Assembly: GCF_001039355.2 (NCBI RefSeq)
Contig: NW_019776024.1
Span: 474,440-538,439, forward strand
DNA length: 64,000 nt
Direction of reading: 5' to 3'
Source of the DNA: Lingula anatina
Lineage: Eukaryota; Brachiopoda; Lingulata; Lingulida; Lingulidae
Below are positions 10,957 to 23,874 of this stretch, one piece after another. A program made the position numbers and the translations under genes. Position 1 is the first letter of the stretch, and each line of letters opens with the position of its first letter. The notes under the pieces were generated by a model, which did no database searches, was not told the DNA's origin, and saw only the letters and a list, made by a program, of their open reading frames with translations.

Positions 10957-13900
10957 GATAAAACAGTGACATATATTTTTATTCTGCAGTTAATATGAGT
11001 ATCAGGTACCAAAATTAAAGGGACCCCCCCCCCAAAAAAAAAAAAAAAAATAAAAAAATTGACGAGAAAGAGACTGCTCTTTTCACTGCTGATTACTGTG
11101 TGTACGTTGTGTTAACCATAGCGAGGTCTTCTCGGCATTATAAGCATTTGGTTGGATATTATTCTGTATTAGTAATATGTTTCCAAGATTACTATATCCA
11201 GGTTAGAAAGCAGACATGATATTTATTTTATGCACCTACCCAGAAAAATTATGCATCATAACTGGACCACTAATACTTTGCACAGTGTAGTTTCCTTTGA
11301 TTGACAGATTTATGTGTATTATGTTTTACGTCAGCTTTTTCGTTGACGTTAAAGAGTTGCAAGTGATGTGAAAAAAGTCCACTGAAGGGGTATGCACTGT
11401 GCGGAAAGAGTTGATTATTGTTACATACAGATATTGTTCACATCCCAGTATCAGAAATTCTGTCTCTGTAATAAACGGTTTGATTTATTTCAAAATGTCG
11501 TACAAAATGCAAAACTTTTTAATAAATCTCTCATTAATAAAATGTTACGTTTAAATATCTCCTAGTATTTCTATTTAGTTTCTTTTTAAGAACTGTTTAG
11601 AATTAGCCGATCTCTTCATCTTCTCTAAAAATAACACACACCTTTTCACATACTTTGGATATTTTATAGTGATGGAGTGCAGTGTGTTAATTAATCGCAT
11701 AATGATAGCAATTATCATGACAAACGCCCACTTGAAATTTTTGGATTCATAGCAATACAAAGTCAACTATTAGAATCTCGTTTCGAAACGGTATTATATG
11801 AACTTGTGTGGATTAACTCATTTTCTTTGTATGTGCGTGTGTTTGTGTCTTCTTTTCGATCCGTGGAAATAATTGTACGGATTGTAGTTTCTCTAAAAGA
11901 AGGGAATCTTTTTCGGACAGATGAAAATGAAACTTCGGAGTCTATATAAGTTTTATTTAAGTGTGGTACGCTGAAAAGGATGAGTTGGCGAATGGTGAGT
12001 ACTTAAATTTGAGACCATTCAACTCAGATGCATATTGAACGCGGCCATAATGGTCCGGATGAATAATTTTCCAAAAGCTTCGAGTTTATTTTCGAAGAAT
12101 ATTTTTATTCAATTTTTTTCTTCTTAGGAGTACATTAAAACGAAAGTTTGAGAAGAAAATACTTAAAAAATGCTATTTTCTACACTGCTTTGTCATGAAA
12201 TTATCCGTCAACATTCTAAAGTTGCAGTTGAACGGGGGAGAGGGATTTTCTTATCTTTTTTATCCTTGTGAGATATGTATTATATTGATATAATTGTGAT
12301 AATTAAAAGATTCTAGGCTCCAGGGTATTTGGCAGATTTCAAGTTTTGGGGCACCATACGGCAACATGTTATATTGTCATGTTCAGTGTTTTCGATTTCT
12401 GTTACCACTCTTGGGTTTAAAGTAGTTTGATTATAAACGTCAGTTACTAGAGTCTGGTAGTGGAATTCTAGGTTCTGTGATTAATCAGTTACAAAGTCTT
12501 GTTCAAATACTGATTGTCATTGAAGATGCCCATTTCTAGATGTACATTTCAAAGTTATCTCACTGTGAATATATTTTCAACACATTTGATAAAATTTTAT
12601 TAGATAATTTCAATTGTTAAAATGGCTGAATACATTACCAATGTCATGTAGGTTTGCCATAAATAACGCAGTTTAATCAGCAAAACCGAAAATTGTCTTT
12701 CCGTCATACAATGTACCTTGGCGGACAATTGGTGAAAATTAATATAAATACGGCACAGTCCCGAGTAAATATAGGACCCACTGAAAGGAAATAGAACCAA
12801 TCAACACTGTGAAACAAGAACTAGTATTGTTATTAACTAGATGCAAAATGTCCATTGCCGCTCTGGATAAATATATCCAATGCAGTTCAATATGTTCAAG
12901 TTATTCTTTTTATTCGGGATAAAACTTTTGAAAACTTTCTGGTTCCTTCTTTTTCCCTAGTGCTTATCTCATCACCAACTGATATATCACCATTTTTAAA
13001 ATTGAAATATATGTATATTTTCAAATTACCCTTAAAATTGCATGCACAAAGATATCTGATCAGATTGACGTCGGTGTACTGCAAACGCCTTAATGTAATG
13101 ATATTACACATGAAGCAATTGCGAAAATACATTACCTGAATAAGTAATTTTTTTATTTAGATAAAATCTTTCTGGAATTAGATTCATACTTTCATTCTTC
13201 AATGTTTAAAGTTTCAACCCCCATATATATATTAGAACAATTTTGTTCTCTTAATACCTATTGCAAAAAGGGTGTATAGTATGCGTGAACACACGCTGAC
13301 TGCAAATAATAAAGCAACCCCCCCCCCCAAAAAAAAAAAAAATAGACATAGAAATTTAACAAAGTGTTATATAATCTAAAAATCAATTGGATGGAATGGC
13401 CTCATCGATTTTATCACATTCAATTATAAGTCATTCATTACTTCCTATGCTTTATAGACATTCGTGAAACATATTTTGGATAACGGTCTTAACTTTATCC
13501 CAAGGCGTCAAGTCGTTTGATTTAGCATTCTTCATTGATTACCCCAAGTGCTTATGAATGGATTAACCTGCTCTCGTCACTGCGGTCATTTTAGCACCTT
13601 GGAAACCGTTTGTTCTGACCGACCGCAACATTCAATACGTTATTGTAATTTACATGTAAATTATTCAATTAAGATTATCGTTCTTGAATTCTGGATGAAT
13701 TTATGTAGAAATGAATGGATCACTTCACTTTATAGTCCAGAACTAGTTTGCCTACCATCCAACCCCTGTCTAACTTGCCCTATTTCCTTCCCTAGTACAA
13801 TCGTACAAATTCAACTGTACATGAAGGCAGGAACTAACAATTACAGTTTGTCAGAAACACCATTTAATGGATAATCTAATGGACCGTTTGTCTGACTGTT

Positions 13901-15073
13901 CACCTGTTTTCATGCTCTACAATATGTTTCTACCTCACCAACTCACATGTGCAAATGGTTTTTCGAAGTATTTGAATGCAGTATTATCGAACTCTTGTTT
14001 CTTACTGTAATCACTAATATGTGTTACAGACACAGGAAGGTTGGTATTTTTTAATGAAAATTTTGTGATAAGCAATGATAAGTTACCATCAGACCTAAAT
14101 ATGTTTAAAACATTTAAATTACATATGTTTATAATATGTAAACTAAATTATTTATAAAAACAGCATCGATATTCAAGATCAAGTACAAGGGTCAGATTGG
14201 TGAGATACTCTGTAACTAATTAATTCTCAAAAAAAAAAAAAAAAAAAAAAAAACCAATACTTTTGCATACAGCCTATTGCATTATGAATAAACTGAGGTT
14301 AACGCGATCAAAATTCGTTCCATTGAGTATTTGGCACCAAAACTTGCCTCCTATGGCTTCAAGGGATATTGTTTTCCTTATTTCAGTTATTTGGCATTGA
14401 AATAAGTGGCGTTTCAACCAACTGCACTATAAACTAATGCTTTATGCACGTACACTGTAGGCCATAACTTTAACGTTGGTCATTAGTTATGTAAATCATT
14501 TTGTAAGGGCCATGTCAGAAGTACTCATGTCAATTTTTCTTAGCGCGCACTTAAATTTGGAGTCATATCATCGCCCTACCACCATATGTTAAATGATATC
14601 AGAGTCTTCTGTTATGGCTGCAGGACTGTAGAGATGCGATTTTCTTACTTATTCATGAGGCCACGCTCATCCAGCACATCACTGCGGCCAGCTGATAATC
14701 TTCAAAGTGTATAGTATGAAGTACTTTAATGTAAAGAAAATATGAAGTTTTGAGATGCCCCTCCCCCTGGTAGAGAATGAATGAACAACTACTTCTGTAC
14801 TTGGTGTTAAGGGTTCCATTTCCTGCTCTTGCAAAAATTAATACATGTCTTATGTTGTCTATAGCATCGATGATTTATTCACTCGCTGACACTATTAACA
14901 GAAATTATTATATGTAATTTATCCTGAAAGAGAACTGAGTTAGGTGCTTCTACTCTGTGTCCTTATACTACTTCATCCATTCATATTTTCACTTTGTAAA
15001 ATATTCAAATGAGCTCGAAACGAAACCTTAAAAAGCGTGCTACTTTCGAAATTACACATCACTAAAGCACCTT

Positions 15074-15110
<37 letters not shown>

Positions 15111-15138
15111 TTTCATTTATCAGTTCTATACATTCCAG
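10957..15138. other. Intergenic region, no gene seen
   Basis: About 4.2 kb of AT-rich sequence between CATSPER4 and the Spätzle-like gene. It holds two C-run/A-run junctions (11024-11050 and 13318-13342), a poly-A run at 14230-14252 and a GA repeat at its right end. Open frames of up to 108 codons (13548-13874) have composition and content like translated non-coding DNA, and none resembles a known protein. An upstream non-coding exon of the next gene could lie here. Confidence 0.55.
15075..15105 (+). repeat. (AG)n microsatellite
   Basis: About fifteen AG dinucleotides lie 37 bases before the start of the Spätzle-like gene. An open frame runs through it, giving an Arg-Glu string, but that is unlikely to be translated because a good splice acceptor (TACATTCCAG, ending 15138) lies between it and the signal peptide. 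Confidence 0.9.
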
Positions 15139-15141
15139 GCG

Positions 15142-16842
15142 ATGTTGAAAGCACTCATCTTCTGCATCGTTCTAATAGCTCTGGCAGCTGGAGGACCAGC
15201 CAGGCCTGCCAAGACTCGTGCCGGTCGTTTTCGGGGATTGGGACGTGCACGCAAAAATTTTAAAGAAGCTATTCTCAACACTAGAAGAAAAATTTTCAAT
15301 TGGAGAACATTAGAAAATCCACAGCTAGATCTGACACAAGATGTCAATTGTTCAGAGTGCATCTTTGGAATGTGCAGAAGTGATCCTGCCTTGCAAGAAC
15401 GCGAGCTTGACACAATTTATCCCGGAACATTCATGAGAATTGAAGATATCCATGAACGCTCATTGATAACCTACGGTTACCCCTTACCACTTGTGTTCAG
15501 TGACACAATAGGTCAAGAAGGAATAATAACTAGCGCTACAGTGGGGAATTATTCAAAGAATAGTTCAGCTACATCTTTACCTCCTGTTGTGTTTCTTAGC
15601 GATGCAATTGCTTCCAGTGGGTTATGTGATAACATCAATAACATTGCGACACCCGATGGAGATTTATGTTGTCCAACGTAAGTAATGAATGTTATATAAA
15701 ATACAAAATCCTTCGTTTCTGCATATTCCAAAATATGGATGAAAATTTAGAGATAGAATCACGCGTGAGCACAATTTCAGGATGTTGACTTTAAATCTTG
15801 ACCAAAGTTTTACTGTTTCTCAGAATATATCGTATTTTCGTGGGAACAATTCTGTGCATAACAATTATAACGGTTTGATTTTCTATTGGGTATTTTAAAT
15901 CTTGCACAAGATCTTATGTGCGTGTCATTGGACGCTTTTAAACACATTAATGTGACAAAATGCATTTGAATAATTTTTGCATTTGTATGCATTTAGGTTG
16001 CAATAATTACATGCATATACAAACATGGCACTTAAGGTTATTGAAAAATTTTGCAACACGTATATAACAGCATGTTCTTCCACGTATTATGTTTCACATA
16101 TAAATTTGATTTTGTTATTATTTCAGAAATTTATATTCCTATATACCCGACACCCTTGTAGATATTGATAACGTCACACATAAAATCCCCCATCTGGTGT
16201 CGGAGGAGAAATACCAAGTGCTTCAGATTGGCTGTTGTGGGTCAGTGTTCATTATAATTGATTGTACTTTTTGTATTTTTTCGGAGATGACAGTATAGAA
16301 GTTCGTAATTTAATGAATGTACGGATATGGTTGTTTTTGTGAAAGACAAATTGAACAAAGTGTGTGCCAAAAACATTCCCTAAAACCGATTTTAGTCGCG
16401 TATCCGTTGAATTTCTACTTATAAAATGCTTGTATATTTGGGCGTACATTCAAAGCATTATTCATTAACACGGTTTTTTAGATTTACAGTTGGTTAAAAC
16501 ATGGAATTTTACAAACATGTAAGAATAAATCATTATATTACACTTGGTTTACCAGGTGTAACTTAAATGTTTTGTTGATCATGTTTAAGCATGACGAATG
16601 ACGTCCTTTTTTTGCAAGGCTCAAACGCTTGTCAATCAATATGACAGTACCATGAAACTTTTTTGTTAATTCGATGAATTATTTTCTGTTCCAGAACAGC
16701 AGGATCTTGCACTGGTGTGTGCAAGGTACAAAATACACTGCACACACTGTTTGTGTGGACTAATACCACTGAAGGGGTTGTTCCAGACTTCAAAACGTTT
16801 TTAACTCCAGGATACTGTTCATGTAGGAGCATAACCCGTTAG
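15142..16842 (+). CDS. Secreted Cys-rich protein, Spätzle-like cystine-knot candidate
   Basis: Three exons, 15142-15677, 16127-16240 and 16695-16842, give 265 residues. ATG 15142 is chosen because it opens a classical signal peptide (MLKALIFCIVLIALAAGG) and follows a splice acceptor. Residues 19-50 are very basic, a pro-region type with possible dibasic or furin-like sites. The C-terminal 90 residues hold nine cysteines (162, 176, 177, 215, 216, 222, 226, 258, 260) in the order CC.., Q-x-L-Q-x-GCC, C-x3-C, L-x-V-W, P-G-Y-C-S-C. That order resembles the Spätzle/neurotrophin-like cystine knot that activates Toll receptors: CP..Y near its start, Q.V before a Cys, final D.F....P..C.C. Four N-glycosylation sequons occur (136, 140, 194, 240). 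Other cystine-knot cytokines remain possible. Exons and secretion are well supported; the family is inference. Confidence 0.65.
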
Positions 16843-19543
16843 CAGCGCCAGAGAAACGAGGATATTTATATGTATGCAGCGAGTATTTATGGGTGTATTC
16901 ACGAGAGCAAGGGAAATTATTCGGAGTCGCCCTGTTTTTCAGACCATATAGTAACCAGGGGGATGTTCAACACAATATGTCAGATAGGGGATTCATTAAC
17001 AAATATGGTTGGAGGCTTAGGAGGGGGTGAGGTTCCACAGCAAGCAGGGTCATCCCTCACTCACTTCCGCCTGATTCCCTTTACGACCAGTGTAAAATGA
17101 GAATTCCGTATCCAAGAACACTCAGTGGTAGGGGGCATTGTCCAAGATAGTGTCACAGTTCTCACTTTGAAGAATAGAATGGAGTAGTAGAACGGCGCCT
17201 TCTTTTAGTTTATTTACCAGCATACATACATACACTGTCCCCAACCCCTTTCATTCAACAGTAATCTATAAATAGACAATTCCCAGTGTAGTTCTATAAC
17301 TCTTACCCTCGTTACATTTTGTCTATAAATCTAACGGTGTATAATGCTGTATGAATCACACTAGAAAGAGGACATAAACAATGCACCGGTATTGAGGAAT
17401 AAAATAGGTTTTTGTGTCTGTCATGTTGCTGAAGATGAAAATTGTTATTTATGAAAACAGGCATCACTAACAAAATTTTTAAAAAGAGTTATGGTAATGC
17501 CGTTGATGTTCAGGTGAATTTTCTTATTGAAATTCCATGACGTACTATGGTATATTGTCAGGTGTAGGCCTAAATACAGTTTATGTATCTTAAATTGTAC
17601 ATCGAGGTGAAAGGTTCAGTTCATTTTTAACGGCAGGGCACATACAGGGAACGTATTAAATCGTCGTATTTGACTAAAACCAAGTTTTCGGGGTTTCTTT
17701 TGAATGAAAAAGGACACTGGGGAATATAGTCAGTAGGGTGATAGTTAATAAATAATGAAAAACTGATGTAGTCCCCAAGCACAGTGATTTTTATACACAA
17801 TGTTAAATAGTGTGTTTACATGGATCTAACGATGTCGCTACTTAAATTCGTTCATGATTTAACTGTATTAATTTTTATTATAGCTATTAGTTAACTGTCT
17901 GATTTACAGAAAGCTAGAAAAGCAATAGAAATTTATAATTTCAAAAACACGACCATTCTAATACGTTTCTTACCGTTTGAGGGGAATTTTAGGGGACAAC
18001 CTAAACAGCAAACGCATATTTATTCTTTTCAATAGGAAAGACGAAGGAGAAAAGGTCTCGAATTTTAAATTTTAATGAGTGAGTGAACGAAAATTGAATT
18101 GTCGTCATCTTTAAAATAATGTGAAAATACATGAGGTTATGGGGGGTTTATCGGATATCCTGTCTTCCGGGTGATTTAATTTATTTTAAGCAAATCTAAG
18201 ATACGTAGTTAAGGAAATCGAATCGTTAATATGAGCTGTCAAAATTATGTACACGCCCATTTCCTTTATCTTTTCGTCTGATGGGGGCGTATTTCGACAG
18301 CCTACGCCTGAATTAACGAAGTACATTCGCTCTACAAAGTTTAGATTAAGGTAAATGATTTTAATCTAGTTATGACTAGAGGTTACGCCTGTTATAATTA
18401 CTATCATTATTATTTCAATATGTACTGTCTTTGATATTGATAATATTGAATGTCTCAATTCAGTGTTACATAATTATATGCACAGTTTAGCCAGTTTTTT
18501 AAAGTTTTGCTTACACAGTATATAAAGAAAAATAAGAACTAAAAGAAATTTGGTTAAAAAGCAAATGTTTTCTAAAGAGGCCTGGCGGTTTTTTAACCTA
18601 CAAAACATCACGTGTCGATCTTTTATCAAAGGGCCTTGGTCACAAAACTAACTTGTCGATGTAATCTCCGTAAGTTGATTCTCTTTATAATAGACTTACT
18701 TTAAACCGTCATTGTTAAAACCAAAAAACTATTTCGCCACATTTGAGATTTGTTCACTTAATGTGCATTTATTCATATAACATGAAGTATTTCACCTTTT
18801 ATGTAGCCAGCTGTAAGTAGCCTACCTCGTCTTGGTTTTTCAAACTTTCGGAAAGCCAAGCTTTAAAATACCTCGATAATGCCAGCACGTTATTTAGGTA
18901 GGCCTATGTTATCAATTCTAGTATAATAAATTATCTTTGTGAATCTGTTTTGTTTTTGCCTTGTTATAAAAGATCTGCACTCTGGGTAGGCCTACAGCTA
19001 AAGGTAGGCCTATGAAAGAGATAAACCAATAGGCCTACTTCTCGACGTTTACATTTTTTAACCATTACACTGTATTTGAAAAAGGGATAATCATTGAATT
19101 GCTCGACTTTTAGACCTTTCCACTATCAGTAGGCCTATGGGTTTTTCCTGCATAGCCTTGGTATACGTAGGGTCTATGGGGCTTACGTATTACCGGTAGG
19201 CCTACATGTCATACAAACAGAGTTTAAACACTGATTTGCTGGCTAAAATGACAAGGAGAGCAGGAAAGCATTCTTTTCAAATATTTATAGGGCCTACCCA
19301 ACTTACTGGAAAACCAATTAGGGTCTACCATTCTTTCTCCTAGCCTACATATTGTTATCCCATTTACTGCATTCCCTTAAACCGTGCACCACTGGTTTAA
19401 GATTAAATTTTTGTATTATATATGGAAAAAAATACATATTCATGTTTAGTAGAACATTATTGTTTACACAATATCATGTGTGGATAAAATTCGTTCATTT
19501 GTACTTTTAACGACAAGCAACGTACCCATTTACGATAGAAAGC
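16843..19543. other. Intergenic region, no gene seen
   Basis: Holds the 3' UTR of the Spätzle-like gene and the promoter side of EBNA1BP2. A 76-codon open frame at 16870-17100 starts inside what should be the 3' UTR and matches nothing I know. The notable content is the TAGGCCTA cluster at 18899-19204. Confidence 0.55.
18899..19204. repeat. Cluster of six TAGGCCTA palindromes
   Basis: Exact copies at 18899, 18987, 19005, 19030, 19130 and 19197. Further copies lie at 5391, 17565 and 40395. An 8-mer is expected about once per 65 kb in random sequence, so six in 306 bases is far above chance. Flanking bases often extend it to GTAGGCCTAC or GTAGGCCTAT. Confidence 0.9.
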
Positions 19544-22500
19544 ATGGCTTCGGAAGAAAGCGAATTAGACAGTGTGGACTCAGATACAGAGGTAAAACTG
19601 AATAGTGTTATGCTATGAAATCGATTTTTTGTCGTGTATTATTATGACCACTGTGCTGCCTATCGGTATATGAAATTTAAGACGCTCAATCGCTTAGGAA
19701 AATCCAAATACAAATTGAAAACTAGAGTGTTATGAACTCCTTTGGCAATCCTTGCAAAGTTGCAATGCAAAGTTGAATGTTGTACTTGTGGTTTGTCTTG
19801 TAAGGTTCATCTGTGATATAAAGCTTAAATTTAGGCAGTGGCATTCCCATCGTCGAACCAGAGTTTTTTATGAATTATGGAGTGTATAAAAGCAGTGATT
19901 GAAAGACTCCTCACAATCTGCTTACAACAAAGGGGTAATATGTAATTTGTACTGATAATTTTATTGCACTTGATTAATTCATATTTTAGGCATGTTTTAA
20001 CTAAACAGTATTCCACATTTTGAGCTCAATTTGCAACAGATTCTGTCATGGATGAAATACCATCAGTTCTTTTTCTAGCTCCAAGAAGCTTTCCGGAGAG
20101 GGGAATTGAAACCAGGCTTAAATATAGAAGCAAGAGCACCCAAGGTGCATATAAATAATGTGGTAAGTACTGAATGGGCATTATTCTTAGCAAAATAGCA
20201 TAACATCTTTGCAATATAACCTACAGCACTCCTGTTAACATTTAGATATATCTGCCATGTGTTAATCATACTGGAAACGGTGCAGTTAATGTGAAAAAGT
20301 GGTCTGAAAATTCGACAAGCATGTGTTTTAGAATAAGGCATGTAGGCTATATCCTCCAAAGATATATATATATATGTACAGGCTATTATTTTGGTAGTTG
20401 TACAAGTATGTCTGTTTTACAGGCTGGAATGAAATCAAAACTTCAAGAGATATCTCAGGCTATCCCATGGGTCGAGAGACTGGACAGCACCTGTGACCCT
20501 GCTGCAGATGTATTGGGAACAGAAAAGGAATCTGGGGAAGATGTTGTACATGATGACTTCAAAAGGGAGATGAGATTGTAAGTATTGTTATGACTATAAA
20601 TAGGAAGAACCAGAATATAACAGAGAAGAATGGACAGTTTAAGAGCAGAAAAAATGGGGTGGGTTGGACCAATAAAAATAATTGATTCCTTGCTTTATAT
20701 TTTCCCTGCTAACTAATGGGTACCTATTTCAAATTATGCAGAATTATACAGAATTTCCTCTTCTTAAATATTTGAAACCAATTCTTAATGATTGTTTGGA
20801 AGCATGCATATTAGAAGAAGAAAATCCTAATGTGATACATATTTCCTTCGCCATCCACTGCATATCATTCTATAAAACCAAAAAGATAAAAGTTCTTAAT
20901 AATGCATTAAATATGTCACATAAAGTAGGAGATTGTTTCTTATTTTGGAATGTTATTTATAGTTATAGACAAGCTCAAACCACAGTTTTAGAATCAATTC
21001 CAAGGTTACATTCACTTGGTATTCCCACAAGTAGACCTGAAGACTATTTTGCACAGATGGCCAAAGCAGATGAACATATGACAAAAGTGAGTACAATGTG
21101 AAACCCTAGACGTTTTTACCATTAGGTTTGTTCAACTTTTGCATAAATTATTATGTTTATTTTGCTGTTTAAGAGACCAAGTACATATAAAGGAACAGTG
21201 CCAGGGTTTTGGCCCCTAAGTTGCTGGTGAATTTTCCTGACCATCGCTGTATAAAGTTTTGAATTTGAATATTTTCATAAATACAAATCCTTTCCTTTCA
21301 GGTTAGAGAGAAACTCCTTGCTAAACAAGTGTCAATGGATAGATCTGAAAAAGCGAAGAAACTGAGAGAACTTAGAAAGTTTGGAAAAAAGGTAACAAGC
21401 AGTTACATCTTATTTGTTTAAAGTCATTTCTTTGTAGTCTGATGTAAGGTTTTTAAACTCCGTAGATTTTATATTTCTTAAACAAAAATATTTATCTAAA
21501 GCAAATGATTCATGTAAAATGTGTTCACGTTTTTTGTCTAGGTTCAACATGAGGTGCTTCAGAAAAGGCAAAAAGAGAAACGTGAAATGCTTGATGCTGT
21601 AAAAAAATACAGAAAAGGTCAGTTATGGTTGTAAGTTGTTTGATATGAAATAAATAAATGTGATGTCATTAAGAAGTGATGGGTATTGTTGTGATTGATT
21701 ATCAGATATAGTAGCATTGCATGCACGCACCCACACTGAGGTGAATTCTAAGTGACTATTGGTCAGAATTTTTAATTTAAAAAAAATGTATCATTTATAT
21801 TTTTAGGACAAGATAATAAACTGGATTTTTTGGAATCTGGCAAACAAAAGATAGATGGGAACAAAAAGCAAATTCATCAGTAAGTAATTAGTGGAATTAT
21901 CGCTTTATTTTAACATGTTAAGTGATTTTTGACTGGTTAAAATGTCTGACAGTTTAAGATTTTTGTTTGAATTCTATATTGATTTTGAATTAATTTTGAA
22001 TTAAAATTTACTTTTTTAAAAGTACCTTATATAATATTATGTTTCAGTGTTATGTAATCTCTATCAAATCCTGAAATGTTTTATTTTATTGATAAAGCTA
22101 CTAAAAGCAATATTGATTTTTCAGACCAGGGAAAAAGAGGCAATTTAAAAATAAGAAATTTGGGTTTGGTGGACAAAAGAAAAGGTCTAAATATAACACA
22201 TCCAAAAGTGCTAAAGATATGTCAGACTTCAGTGTCAAGAAACATGCCACAAGACCAGGAGGTGTCAAGAAGGCTAAGGTACAACCATTATATTTCAACA
22301 TCCTTATTCAAGAACACAATTTAATTGGAGATAAAAGTTATATTTGAAATTTGATTTCAGGAAAAGGGTTGGTTTTGCAAATTGTTGTTACATTGCCCTT
22401 GTGGCTCTGTCACTTTAAAACGATTAATTTTTAATGTATTAGTCACCTCACTATTATCAGCCATGTACATAAAATGAGGTCTTGTTTTATTGTAAACTTA

Positions 22501-22607
22501 TATGTTATCATATAGATAACAGTATATAAGTTTTGGCTAATGCCTTTCAGGCTGCAAGTAAAAACAGACCAGGGAAAAGAAGAAGACAGAAAGGAAAAAA
22601 CAAATAA
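19544..22607 (+). CDS. EBNA1BP2: EBNA1BP2 / Ebp2, rRNA-processing protein
   Basis: Nucleolar protein needed for 60S ribosomal subunit maturation (yeast Ebp2). Nine exons join in frame to 286 residues: 19544-19591, 20079-20162, 20423-20577, 20963-21086, 21302-21391, 21542-21617, 21807-21879, 22125-22278, 22551-22607. The N-terminus is acidic (MASEESELDSVDSDTE). The conserved core follows: PWVERL, then the FYRQAQ junction across exons 3/4, RPEDYFAQMAKADEHM, the charged helix EKAKKLRELRKFGKKVQ and KLDFLES. It ends with the very basic KKFGFGGQKK, RPGGVKK and RPGKRRRQKGKNK. The acceptor of exon 4 was chosen at 20961-20962 because it restores F-Y-R-Q-A-Q. Length is close to the human protein (about 306). 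It is convergent with CFAP144. Confidence 0.93.
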
Positions 22608-22987
22608 CTAGGCCACTGAGAAGAAGGACATATGTAACTTTACAAGTACAAATTTGGTCCAAAAAATGTTCTGTTGGAGGTTATTTCTGCAAAAATGGAG
22701 TAATTCAGAGAAAACAAGTTCTTTAAACTGTGTTGGTACATTGTGGACCATGGGTACTATGGAAATGCCTCTTAATATCTAGTATATCTCTTAAAGAGAA
22801 ATGAAGCTGACATTCTTAACATAACTGGGCATGTGAAGGACTTCATATAAATTTGGGTTTCATTCTCTTCACCTTGAATGATTGTATTTATATAAATTTA
22901 CAAAGAAAGGATACCATGAAAGATTGTAGTAAGGAGAAAAATTAACATTAATGAGGGTTTTTGTACATATATAATTAAACAAATGAA

Positions 22988-22993
22988 AATAAA
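22988..22993 (+). terminator. Poly(A) signal candidate of EBNA1BP2
   Basis: First AATAAA of an AAAATAAAATAAAAT string about 380 bases after the EBNA1BP2 stop. The same string is repeated in the second duplication copy. Confidence 0.4.
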
Positions 22994-23402
22994 ATAAAAT
23001 AATATATTTATGTCACTATGCCTTCAGTTCACAATCAACAGTGGTTTATTAATTTAAACATACAGTATAAATAAAAGCAATGCTGTTTTAGCATTGTATT
23101 GCTTGGTTGTATCATGCTTTCCTTTTTCAACATAATCCCCATCTTACAAGGAGTACCACTAGACACCACAGGATTTATCAGGCTGTATCTAAAACTTCCA
23201 AGTTATTCCTTGTACAGAGGGTCAATACACTCCAGGGTTACAAAATGAATCATTAAGATTTTCGGAGTGCCATTTAATCCTGGATTTCCCATAGTGGAAG
23301 AAGTTGTTACCTGGGAGGTAACCATAAATTTGTCTTATTTAACTGTTTTGATACATGTTCAGCCTCTTGTGCATCAGTCCAAATGATTGTCCTTTATGCA
23401 TT

Positions 23403-23830
23403 TCAGTTCAGGTTTTCTGTTTGTTCTTTGTACCTCCAAAGAGCATCCATATATTTTGTTATTTCAGAATTTTGTCTTGGAAAATATAGTCTCCTATCAC
23501 TTCTGTCTGTGTCGATCTGAAGAAATGAATAGAAAATTTGGTTAGGTTTTTTTTTCTGATTGCATTGAACCAAGGACATTTTTTGCAAGGTTATATATTT
23601 ATTAAGTGAATTGTAAACTACCCTGGTGTCATCAGTCACATTGTGATGAATTGTGTACTTCCCATGCTATTAAAAAAGAAAGAAAAAAGACCTGCAGGGT
23701 TATTTTGTACAGAGCATATTACCTACCATAGGTTTTGTTATCCATCCTATTTCTTCTGCTTCTGTTTGTGGGAATGTATTTTTTCTAACTGGCTCCATAT
23801 GTGCTCTTTTTATGACTTTAAGAAAATGTT
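23403..23830 (-). pseudogene. Duplicate of CFAP144 exons 3 and 4
   Basis: Exon-3 copy at 23727-23830 and exon-4 copy at 23403-23516, with the same splice signals as the main copy. The protein sequence is identical; the only coding differences I find are two silent ones (AGT/AGC and GAT/GAC). A partial second copy with intact splice sites, no exons 1-2 and an N at its edge is most easily explained as the other allele placed in series by the assembler. A real tandem duplication is the alternative. Confidence 0.7.
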
Positions 23831-23874
23831 CTGTAAAACAAATTTCCATGTAAGTCAATTATGTGATTGGTCCN

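Larger units (their letters stand above)
22897..23873. repeat. Tandem ~0.98 kb duplication, copy 1
   Basis: This segment recurs as 23875-24856 at an offset of 983-984 bases. By eye the copies differ by about nine substitutions and one T-run length change. It covers the EBNA1BP2 3' UTR and CFAP144 exons 3-4. A single N at 23874 marks the joint. Confidence 0.95.

Noticed and set aside
13548-13874. 108-codon open frame in the intergenic region
   Set aside because: Composition is typical of translated AT-rich non-coding DNA, and I see no family resemblance or splice context.
15037-15141. N-terminal extension of the Spätzle-like gene through the (AG)n repeat
   Set aside because: It would place an Arg-Glu repeat before a signal peptide; the splice acceptor at 15137-15138 and ATG 15142 give a normal secreted protein.
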